Below, piece by piece: positions 1 through 5,209 of a stretch of DNA of 5,209 nt; the first letter of the stretch is position 1; every line of letters begins with the position of its first letter. The stretch is from DATDAH01 sp036525535. Its GTDB lineage: Bacteria > Actinomycetota > Acidimicrobiia > Acidimicrobiales > DATDAH01. A model generated the notes under the pieces. That model saw only the letters and a program-made list of their open reading frames with translations. It was not told the origin of the DNA and did not search any database. Both the position numbers and the translations under genes were made by a program. Location of the stretch: positions 1 through 5,209 of the forward strand of contig DATDAH010000015.1 in assembly GCA_036525535.1 (NCBI GenBank), written 5' to 3'.

Positions 1-1009
1 ACGCCGCTGGGCTGACCTGGACGACGAGCTTGCCTGTGTTGTCGCCGGTGAAGAGCATGTTGAGGGCCTCGGGTGCCCGCTCGAGCCCGTCGAGCACGTG
101 CTCGCGGTGCACCAGGCGGCCGGCGTCGAGGAGGGCGGACAGCTCGTGGGTGATCTCGCCGAAGCGGTCCCAGTGGTCGAAGGCGTTGAAGCCCTCCATC
201 CGGGCCCGGAAGGTGATCAGCTCGAGGTAGTTGGCCGGGCCCGGCGGTCGGTGCTCGGCGTTGTAGACGGCGATGGCCCCGCAGAGCACCACCCGGGCGT
301 TCATCGCCAGCCGGCGCAGCACCGCATCCAGGACCGGCCCGCCGACGTTGTCGAAGTAGACGTCGACACGATCCGGGGTGGCGGCTCGGAGCTCCTCGAC
401 GAAGTCGGGGCTGCGGTGGTTCACGCAGGCGTCGAAGCCCAGCTCGTCGACCACGAAGGCGCACTTGTCGTCCCGCCCGGCGATCCCGACCACCCGGCAG
501 CCACGGAGACGGGCGAGCTGGCCGGCGATGGACCCCGTGGCGCCGGCCGCGGCGGAGACGACCACGGTCTGGCCCTCCTCCGGCTGACCGATGTCGAGCA
601 TCCCGATCCAGGCCGTGATCCCGTTGTTGCCGAGCACCCCGAGCGCGGCGAGCAGGTCGGTGCCGGGATCGAGCTTGGTGGTGAACACGTCGTCGCGGAC
701 CACGGCGTGCTCCTGCCACCCCGGCAGGGAGTACACGAGGTCCCCCACGGCCAGCCCCTCGGCCCGGGAATCCACGATCACCCCGGTGCCCGAGCAGCGC
801 ACCACCTCACCGATCTGCACGGGTGGGAAGTAGCTGCGAGCCTCGGAGACCCAGGTCCGCACCGTCGGGTCGATCGAGAGGTAGGTCGTGCGCATGAGCG
901 CCTCTCCCTCCTCGAGGTCGGGCAGGGCCACCTCCTCGAGCCGGACGTCGGCCTCGGCCAACAGGCCGTGGGGCCGCTGGGCGAGGGCGAGTCGGCGGTT
1001 CGTCGTCAT
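1..1009 (-). CDS. NADP-dependent medium-chain oxidoreductase, LTB4-dehydrogenase/CurA type (3' end outside window)
   Basis: Seen: 336 codons are open from the ATG at 1009-1007 to the window edge, starting MTTNRRLALAQRPHG and ending LVVQVSPAA. Residues about 1-115 match the N-terminal oxidoreductase domain, including YLSIDPTVRTW near 43-53. A glycine-rich dinucleotide-binding motif, AAAGATGS, lies at 153-160 and is followed by GCRVVGIAGRDDKC. VDVYFDNVGG is at 215-224 and MEGF at 271-274. These are hallmarks of the zinc-free MDR branch that includes prostaglandin/leukotriene reductases and curcumin reductase CurA; no zinc-ligand pattern is evident. Known for the family: NADPH-dependent reduction of the C=C bond of alpha,beta-unsaturated ketones and aldehydes in the cytoplasm. 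The length is already near the family norm of about 330-345, so the stop is probably just outside. The start is supported by GGAGGA nine bases upstream (1019-1024) and by the ATGA overlap with the hydrolase stop. The natural substrate cannot be read from sequence. Confidence 0.93.
   Translation of the reverse strand, partial: MTTNRRLALAQRPHGLLAEADVRLEEVALPDLEEGEALMRTTYLSIDPTVRTWVSEARSYFPPVQIGEVVRCSGTGVIVDSRAEGLAVGDLVYSLPGWQEHAVVRDDVFTTKLDPGTDLLAALGVLGNNGITAWIGMLDIGQPEEGQTVVVSAAAGATGSIAGQLARLRGCRVVGIAGRDDKCAFVVDELGFDACVNHRSPDFVEELRAATPDRVDVYFDNVGGPVLDAVLRRLAMNARVVLCGAIAVYNAEHRPPGPANYLELITFRARMEGFNAFDHWDRFGEITHELSALLDAGRLVHREHVLDGLERAPEALNMLFTGDNTGKLVVQVSPAA
1006..1009 (-). promoter_or_regulatory. 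ATGA stop/start overlap, likely translational coupling
   Basis: On the minus strand the hydrolase stop TGA (1008-1006) shares two bases with the oxidoreductase ATG (1009-1007). A GGAGGA ribosome binding site sits at 1019-1024, inside the hydrolase 3' end. This arrangement commonly lets a ribosome that has terminated restart on the downstream gene, so the two proteins are probably made together from one mRNA. Confidence 0.85.
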
Positions 1010-2373
1010 GGCGTCGGGTCCTCCGACGAGGCGGGCGCCGCCGGTTCGGCAGCCTCGGTGGGGACGGCACGGGCCCCGTGGGCGGTGCGGACGACGGCGA
1101 GGAACCGGTCGACCGCCCGCAGGGTGTGCAGTGTCCGCACCGACGAGAAGATGTCGAAGGCGTGCTGGGCCCGGGGCAGCTCGGCGTAGACGACGGGTTG
1201 GTCGGAGGCCCCGCGCAGCATCGAGGCGAACGACCGGGCCTGCTCGACGGGCACGAGGCTGTCGTTCGCCCCGTGGGCGATGAAGAACGGCGGGGCCCCG
1301 GAGCCGACCCAGGTCATGGGGCTCGCCTGCTCCCAGGTCTCGCGGGCGTCGGCGAGCCGTGACTTGAGGACCAGCCGGGACAGCATGTCCTCCATGTCGG
1401 CCCGCCCGGTGCGGTCCCGGTTGGTGAAGTCGTAGACCCCGTACATGGGGATGGCGGCCTGCACGCTGGTGTCGGCGTCCTCGAAGCCCGGTTGGAAGGC
1501 GCGCTCGCCAGCGGTGAGCGCGGCGAGGGCCGACAGGTGCCCTCCCGCCGACCCGCCGGTGATGACGACGAAGTCGGGATCGCCCCCGTACTCGGCGATG
1601 TGCTCCTTCACCCAAGCGATCGCCCGCTTGACGTCGACGATCTGGTCGGGCCACGTGCTGCGGGGGGCGAGGCGGTAGTTCACGGCCACGCTCACCCAGC
1701 CGCGCTCGGCGAGGTGGCCCATCAGCGCGGCGCCCTGCTGCTCCTTGCTGCCCGTCACCCACGCCCCGCCGTGGACCTGGACGAGCACGGGGGCGCCGGC
1801 GTCGTCGGCGAGATCGGCTCGGCGCCAGACGTCGAGGTGGTTCCGCCGCCCGTGCTCGCCGTAGGGGACGTCGCGGGTCGTGGCATAGCGGCGGCGCAGC
1901 GGGGGCAGGGGGTTGGCGACCTGCCGGCGGGTGATGGGGACGTCCTCGGGGGGAGCGAACGTGGCGGCCATCCGGCGCCGGTAGTCCGGGCCGAGCCCCT
2001 CGACGAGGGCCGCCTCGAGCACGTCGTCGGCCCGGGCCGCGACCCGGTCCAGGCCGACGAGGCCGGCCCAGGACGCTGCGGTGAGCGCCAGGCCGGCCCG
2101 ACCGGCCCGCGACCGGAGGCCCCCAGCGGCGACGAAACCCGCCGTCGCCGCGGCCTGCCAGGCCAGCGAGTGCAGTGGCAGCTCGGACACAGTCAGGCCG
2201 CCGGGGAACGCCATGACCGAGGTCCGACCGGTGCGGCTCACCGGGCGCCACGCGTTGAGGGTCCGGGCCGCGCCGATCGCACTGGCGGCCAGGAAGGCCC
2301 GCCCGACCCGCTGATCACGGACGTCGGATCGGGCCGGCGCTCCGGTGCGCTCGTGCTGCTCGTCGCCGGCCAT
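1006..2373 (-). CDS. Alpha/beta-hydrolase, LipM/LipO-like carboxylesterase with N-terminal hydrophobic segments
   Basis: Seen, numbering from the ATG at 2373-2371 (455 aa): hydrophobic stretches at about 25-40, 65-86 and 93-113, possibly membrane helices, then an alpha/beta-hydrolase domain from about 165. The oxyanion-hole motif HGGAW is at 201-205. The nucleophile is Ser275 in GGSAG (codon 1551-1549). The acid is Asp371 in GANDSLVP and the base His404 in RAQHAFD, so the triad is complete. YRLAPRSTWPDQIVDVKRAI and GFEDADTSVQAAIP resemble the mycobacterial LipM/LipO esterases as I recall them. Family knowledge: hydrolysis of short to medium acyl esters, often membrane-associated. The reading frame stays open to 2541, but those extra codons are antisense to a Doc remnant, so a start there is unlikely. 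ATG 2385-2383 (459 aa) is an alternative. Neither start has a strong ribosome binding site. The TGA stop overlaps the next gene's ATG. Substrate unknown. Confidence 0.9.
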   Translation of the reverse strand: MAGDEQHERTGAPARSDVRDQRVGRAFLAASAIGAARTLNAWRPVSRTGRTSVMAFPGGLTVSELPLHSLAWQAAATAGFVAAGGLRSRAGRAGLALTAASWAGLVGLDRVAARADDVLEAALVEGLGPDYRRRMAATFAPPEDVPITRRQVANPLPPLRRRYATTRDVPYGEHGRRNHLDVWRRADLADDAGAPVLVQVHGGAWVTGSKEQQGAALMGHLAERGWVSVAVNYRLAPRSTWPDQIVDVKRAIAWVKEHIAEYGGDPDFVVITGGSAGGHLSALAALTAGERAFQPGFEDADTSVQAAIPMYGVYDFTNRDRTGRADMEDMLSRLVLKSRLADARETWEQASPMTWVGSGAPPFFIAHGANDSLVPVEQARSFASMLRGASDQPVVYAELPRAQHAFDIFSSVRTLHTLRAVDRFLAVVRTAHGARAVPTEAAEPAAPASSEDPTP

Positions 2374-2376
2374 GGG

Positions 2377-2670
2377 GCTCAGCATGCCGCCAGCCGACCA
2401 CGGACCAGCGCCTTCGGCGAGGACGCCTACCCGGACCTGTGGACCAAAGCCGCCGCGCTCCTGCAGTCCATCGTGAAGCACCATCCGCTGGTTGACGGCA
2501 ACAAGCGGCTCGGCTGGCTCGCCACCGCCGTCTTCCTCCACCTCAACGGCCTACCCGCAGAACAGGCCGACAACAGCACCGTCTACGACCTCGTGATGGC
2601 CGTAGCAGGGGGCGACGCCGAGGTCGCGGAGATCGCCCAAGCACTGCAGGAGCTCGTCGAAGGCCACTAG
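2377..2670 (+). pseudogene. Truncated Doc/Fic (death-on-curing) toxin, C-terminal remnant
   Basis: Seen: a reading frame ending at TAG 2668-2670 encodes RPRTSAFGEDAYPDLWTKA, then HHPLVDGNKRLGW, then an NSTVYDLVMAVAGG-type C-terminal helix. HPLVDGNKR is the Fic-fold active-site motif (HxFx[D/N]GNK-R) with Leu in place of the usual Phe, and the stretch before it is typical of actinobacterial Doc proteins. Known: Doc toxins of Phd-Doc modules phosphorylate EF-Tu. Complete Doc proteins are about 120-130 aa; roughly the first 30-40 residues are missing here. Upstream of about 2377 the frame runs into the antisense of the hydrolase gene. No convincing start is present (GTG 2353 is in frame but lacks a ribosome binding site), and no Phd-like antitoxin gene is visible. 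The 3' part uses CTA, GCA, GAA and GTA codons that the neighbouring genes mostly avoid, which fits acquired DNA. Most likely non-functional. Confidence 0.8.
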
Positions 2671-2922
2671 GCACGTTCTCGACGGCAGTACAGGCGTCCA
2701 GCGGGACTCGAACGCCGGTGTCGGCGGTGTCACCACAGGACCCGCCGAGCCTCGGTCGGGTGCGTTCTCCGACGGCGATCGGGTGATGCCCAAGCGGACC
2801 CTGGGCCAGGGCAGAGCGGCTCAGCTCGCTCGATCCGGTTACGTGAGGGCCGCTCCATGACTCGCTCGACAAGGACAACTCCGCCCGCCAGACCTTCGGC
2901 ATCGACACCGGCCCGATCCGCT

Positions 2923-2956
2923 CGGTGATCGTCCGGCATCGTCGACGAGATCACCG
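2923..2956. repeat. Inverted repeat, 8-bp perfect arms
   Basis: CGGTGATC at 2923-2930 is exactly complementary to GATCACCG at 2949-2956, with 18 bases between. The stem can be extended inward (GTC 2931-2933 with GAC 2944-2946) if two bases are bulged. No T-run follows, so a classical intrinsic terminator is not supported. It could be a protein-binding operator, a terminator of unusual type, or chance. Confidence 0.45.
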
Positions 2957-2991
2957 CCTGACCGCCGCGGTGGCGCGGCAGGTCGCCCGCC

Positions 2992-3015
2992 CCGGCCCGG
3001 CGGCTGTCGGGCCGG
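2992..3015. repeat. GC-only hairpin upstream of the GH15 gene
   Basis: CCGGCCCG at 2992-2999 pairs perfectly with CGGGCCGG at 3008-3015 around an 8-base loop, giving a very stable all-GC stem. It ends 21 bases before the candidate -10 element and 50 bases before the GTG start. A T-run is absent. It may insulate the GH15 gene from upstream transcription or overlap its promoter. GC-rich palindromes also arise by chance in such DNA. Confidence 0.45.
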
Positions 3016-3036
3016 AGGACCGAGGCCTGCCGACCG

Positions 3037-3042
3037 TAAGCT
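3037..3042 (+). promoter_or_regulatory. Candidate -10 element (TAAGCT) for the GH15 gene
   Basis: TAAGCT fits the actinobacterial TANNNT -10 pattern and is one of the few T/A-bearing hexamers in a GC-rich leader. It would put the transcript start near 3049, just before the ribosome binding site, giving a very short leader. No convincing -35 hexamer is seen at the right spacing, so this is tentative. Confidence 0.3.
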
Positions 3043-3051
3043 CAGCGGCCG

Positions 3052-3060
3052 AAGGGGAGG
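3052..3060 (+). promoter_or_regulatory. Ribosome binding site that fixes the GH15 start
   Basis: AAGGGGAGG ends five bases before GTG 3066. It is the strongest Shine-Dalgarno match in the window. It chooses GTG 3066 over the upstream in-frame ATG at 2925, which lies inside an inverted repeat and would add 47 arginine- and alanine-rich residues unlike the family. Confidence 0.8.
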
Positions 3061-3065
3061 CCACG

Positions 3066-4925
3066 GTGAACGGGATCGGCGACTACGGCGTCATCGGGGA
3101 CTGCCACTCGCTGGCTCTGGTCGGTCGGGACGGGTCCATCGACTGGTGTTGTTTCCCTCGCTTCGACTCGCCATCGGTCCTGGGCCGGGTCCTGGATGAC
3201 GAGCGCGGCGGCAACTTCTCCGTCGCTCCGGGTGAGGAGGTGGTGGCCGTCGAGCGGTCGTACCTGCCCGCCACCATGGTGCTCGCCACCCGCTTCGAGA
3301 CGGCGTCCGGCCTGCTCGAGGTGACCGACTGCATGCCCGTCGCCGGCTTCGACCCCGAGCACCCGGCCGAAGTGACCACCCGTCACGCGGTGCTGCGCCG
3401 GGTCCGTTGCCTGGGGGGCGGCGTGACTGCCGAGGTCCGTCTCGACCCCCGCCCCGAGTACGGGGCGGTTCGACCGCGGTTCACCCGGATGTCGGACACG
3501 TCCTGGTCGATCGTCGGCGGGCCCGACGCGCTCTGGGTGCGGGCCACCCGACCCGTCGAGGGTGACGAGGACGGTGTCGCTGCGGCGTGGTCGCTGGCCG
3601 CGGGCCAGGAGGAGTTCGTCGAGATGGCCTGGACGCCGGCGGCGGAGCAGCGTGCGGACGGGTCGGTGAGCACTCGGGCCGCCTTTCGAGCCCGCTTCGG
3701 CGAGACCGTCGCCTTCTGGGAGGAATGGTTCGCCGGCTGCCGGTACGAGGGCGAGCACGCTCGCACAGTCCACCGCTCGGCACTCGTGCTCAAAGCCCTC
3801 ACCTACGCCCCCACGGGGGCGGTGGTGGCGGCCGGGACGACGTCGCTGCCCGAGTGGATCGGTGGGGGCCGCAACTGGGACTACCGGTTCACTTGGATCC
3901 GCGACGCCACGCTCACGTTGACGTCGCTGGTGATCCTCGGGTCGCTGGGCGAGGCCGCCGCCTTCAAGGGCTGGTTGGAGCGCACGGGGTCGGGCCGGCC
4001 CGAAGACCTGCAGATCATGTATCGGGTGACCGGGGAGCGGCTGCTCCCCGAGGTCGAGTTTGACCACCTGGACGGCCATCGGGGCTCGCGGCCGGTGCGG
4101 GTGGGCAACGCGGCGGCCGGTCAGGTGCAGCTCGACTCGTACGGCCAGCTGCTCGAGGCAGCGTGGGGCTTCGTCGCCGCCGGGGGCGAGCTGACGACCT
4201 CCAACTGCGAGTTCCTGGCCCGGGTGGCAGAACGGACAGTCGAGTCGTGGCGCCACCCCGACCACGGCATGTGGGAGATCCGCGACGAGCCTCGCCACTT
4301 CGTGCACTCCAAGCTGAACTGCTGGGTGGCCCTCGACCGGGCCGTGCGCATGGTCCGGGCCGGCCAGCTGTCGGGCCCGGTCGCTCGGTGGGAACGCGAA
4401 CGCGACCTGGTGGCTGACTGGCTCCGCACTGAGGGCTCGCCCGACGGTTGGTTCGTGCAGGCGGCCGGCCGCCCCGTCGCCGACGCCTCCAGCCTGCTGG
4501 TCCCTGCCCTGGGCTTCCTGCCCGTAGGCCACCCCGACGTGACCCGGACCGTGGAGACGGTCACCCGCGACCTGAGCGACGGCACACTCGTCCGCCGGTA
4601 TCTCGACCCCGACGGCCTGGAGGGCGCAGAGGGGGCCTTTCTGCTGTGCTCGTTCTGGTTGCTCGACTGCCTGATCCACGCCGGTCGCCTCGACGAGGCC
4701 GACGAGCTGATCGAGTCGCTGCTGGGGTTGGCCAACGACGTCGGCATCTTCTCGGAGATGGTCGACCCCACGACCGGTGAGGCTCTGGGCAACACGCCGC
4801 AGGCCTTCACCCACATGGCCGTCGTCACCTCGGCCGACGCCCTGACGGCGGCCCGCCAAGGACGCCTACCGCCCCCGGACACGTCCTACGCCTTCGCTAT
4901 GGCCGCGCTCGCACGGCGCCGATGA
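3066..4925 (+). CDS. Glycoside hydrolase family 15 protein (glucoamylase/trehalase-like)
   Basis: Seen, numbering from GTG 3066 (619 aa): the family N-terminal signature IGDYGVIGDCHSLALVGRDG at 4-23 followed by SIDW. A beta-sandwich domain occupies roughly residues 1-220 and a catalytic (alpha/alpha)6 barrel roughly 235-605. The substrate-site motif WIGGGRNWDYRFTWIRDA lies at 264-281. WEIRDEPRHFVHSK carries the probable general acid Glu404 (codon 4275-4277). IFSEMVDPTTGEALGNTPQAF carries the probable general base Glu564 (codon 4755-4757). Family knowledge: inverting hydrolysis of terminal alpha-glucosidic bonds in glucoamylase, glucodextranase and the GH15 trehalases of mycobacteria. The absence of a signal peptide suggests an intracellular enzyme acting on trehalose or stored maltodextrin, but sequence alone does not settle the substrate. 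It is full length and intact. It is transcribed away from the hydrolase operon with no same-strand partner in view, so it is probably monocistronic here. Confidence 0.93.
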   Translation: MNGIGDYGVIGDCHSLALVGRDGSIDWCCFPRFDSPSVLGRVLDDERGGNFSVAPGEEVVAVERSYLPATMVLATRFETASGLLEVTDCMPVAGFDPEHPAEVTTRHAVLRRVRCLGGGVTAEVRLDPRPEYGAVRPRFTRMSDTSWSIVGGPDALWVRATRPVEGDEDGVAAAWSLAAGQEEFVEMAWTPAAEQRADGSVSTRAAFRARFGETVAFWEEWFAGCRYEGEHARTVHRSALVLKALTYAPTGAVVAAGTTSLPEWIGGGRNWDYRFTWIRDATLTLTSLVILGSLGEAAAFKGWLERTGSGRPEDLQIMYRVTGERLLPEVEFDHLDGHRGSRPVRVGNAAAGQVQLDSYGQLLEAAWGFVAAGGELTTSNCEFLARVAERTVESWRHPDHGMWEIRDEPRHFVHSKLNCWVALDRAVRMVRAGQLSGPVARWERERDLVADWLRTEGSPDGWFVQAAGRPVADASSLLVPALGFLPVGHPDVTRTVETVTRDLSDGTLVRRYLDPDGLEGAEGAFLLCSFWLLDCLIHAGRLDEADELIESLLGLANDVGIFSEMVDPTTGEALGNTPQAFTHMAVVTSADALTAARQGRLPPPDTSYAFAMAALARRR

Positions 4926-5209
4926 ACGACCCCGGGAACGCGGGTCCAGCGGATTGGCGGCGAACCCCCACCCGGGGCCGCGGACTGAACCGACACTGCC
5001 GAACCGACCCGGTCGCGCTCGAACTCCCACGACATCGGGGGTGTCATCCGATCGTGCGTCGGGTTCTGAGCCCGATGGCGCCGTCCGGGGAAGGCGGCGA
5101 GCTCTAGGGTGAGAGTGGCGCCCCCATGCCGGACCGACGGTGTCGCACGGCCCACCTTGACACTGCTTCGATGGAGTGATTGCCCCGCTCCTGAGGCGGC
5201 GAGATGAAC
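4926..5209. other. Non-coding region downstream of the GH15 gene
   Basis: No recognisable protein is encoded on either strand. It contains a possible terminator hairpin (5057-5077), an 8-base direct repeat GAACCGAC at 4987-4994 and 5001-5008, a TTGACA hexamer at 5157-5162 and an ATG at 5204 preceded by GAGGCGGCGAG. The last two could mark the promoter and start of a further plus-strand gene, but only two codons are in the window and no good -10 follows TTGACA. Confidence 0.5.
5057..5077 (+). terminator. Possible transcription terminator hairpin after GH15
   Basis: TCGGG (5059-5063) pairs with CCCGA (5071-5075), extended by a G-T and a C-G pair to about seven pairs around a 7-base loop. No T-run follows, as is common for actinobacterial terminators, and it lies about 130 bases beyond the stop. 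Weak support. Confidence 0.25.

Larger units (their letters stand above)
2671..3065. other. Gene-free stretch between Doc remnant and GH15 gene
   Basis: About 395 bases with no reading frame that looks like a protein family in any of six frames; the short frames on the minus strand here are arginine/serine-rich and unrecognisable. It contains a tRNA T-loop-like string at about 2701-2714, two perfect 8-bp inverted repeats (2923-2956 and 2992-3015), a candidate -10 element (3037-3042) and the GH15 ribosome binding site (3052-3060). It may be partly eroded mobile or toxin-antitoxin DNA and partly the native GH15 leader. Confidence 0.6.

Noticed and set aside
98..1189. Long plus-strand reading frame of 363 codons
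   Set aside because: It is antisense to the oxidoreductase, is rich in H, G, P and V with no family motif, and arises from the GC bias of the real gene's codons.
1492..2376. Plus-strand frame continuous with the Doc remnant, suggesting a 392-aa fusion
   Set aside because: Everything before about 2377 is antisense to the esterase and unrelated to Fic proteins; the continuity is accidental.
2543..2908. Minus-strand frame of 121 codons across the Doc end and the spacer
   Set aside because: It is antisense to Doc at one end and has no recognisable motif in the rest. Its GVRVPLDA stretch is what a T-loop-like sequence gives when translated.
3042..4859. Minus-strand reading frame of 605 codons opposite GH15
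   Set aside because: It is the antisense shadow of a gene with complete catalytic motifs. Its translation is low-complexity H/G/P/R-rich and has no recognisable domain.
4987..5008. Direct repeat GAACCGAC with 14-base period
   Set aside because: Only two 8-base copies; not enough to call a regulatory array or CRISPR.
5126..5179. Plus-strand 17-codon frame (MPDRRCRTAHLDTASME)
   Set aside because: Too short, no clear ribosome binding site, and such a frame is expected by chance.
5157..5185. TTGACA as a -35 promoter hexamer
   Set aside because: The sequence at 16-18 bases spacing (around TTGCCC) does not resemble a -10 element, so a full promoter is not supported.

Overview
The base composition is very GC-rich with a strong G/C preference at third codon positions, and the encoded proteins look like those of high-GC Actinomycetota. 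The lineage call is an inference from composition and protein flavour (a mycobacterial LipM/LipO-like esterase, a GH15 enzyme typical of actinobacteria, a Doc-type Fic remnant); I cannot place it to genus.

Layout, left to right. Bases 1-1009 (minus strand) hold nearly all of an NADP-dependent medium-chain oxidoreductase of the LTB4-dehydrogenase/CurA type. Its 3' end leaves the window, probably within a codon or two of its stop. Its start codon overlaps the stop of the gene upstream of it, an alpha/beta-hydrolase (about 455 aa, 1006-2373, minus strand) with N-terminal hydrophobic segments and a complete Ser-Asp-His triad. The ATGA overlap points to a translationally coupled two-gene operon, read hydrolase then oxidoreductase. 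A shared role in turnover of lipid or other hydrophobic esters and enones is plausible but unproven.

At 2377-2670 on the plus strand lies the C-terminal two thirds of a Doc/Fic (death-on-curing) toxin. It has lost its N-terminus and any antitoxin partner, and its homology begins almost exactly where the hydrolase gene starts, so this is a rearrangement scar. From 2671 to 3065 I see no gene, but there are two inverted repeats, a tRNA T-loop-like fragment, a candidate -10 element and a clear ribosome binding site.

From 3066 to 4925 on the plus strand is a complete GH15 family glycosidase (619 aa, glucoamylase/trehalase-like) with both catalytic glutamates. It is divergent from the operon and looks independently expressed. 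Bases 4926-5209 are non-coding as far as I can tell, with a modest hairpin and perhaps the first codons of another gene at the edge.

I do not see an undescribed biological system here. The most interesting part is the junction at about 2375 and the debris-like segment between it and the GH15 gene.
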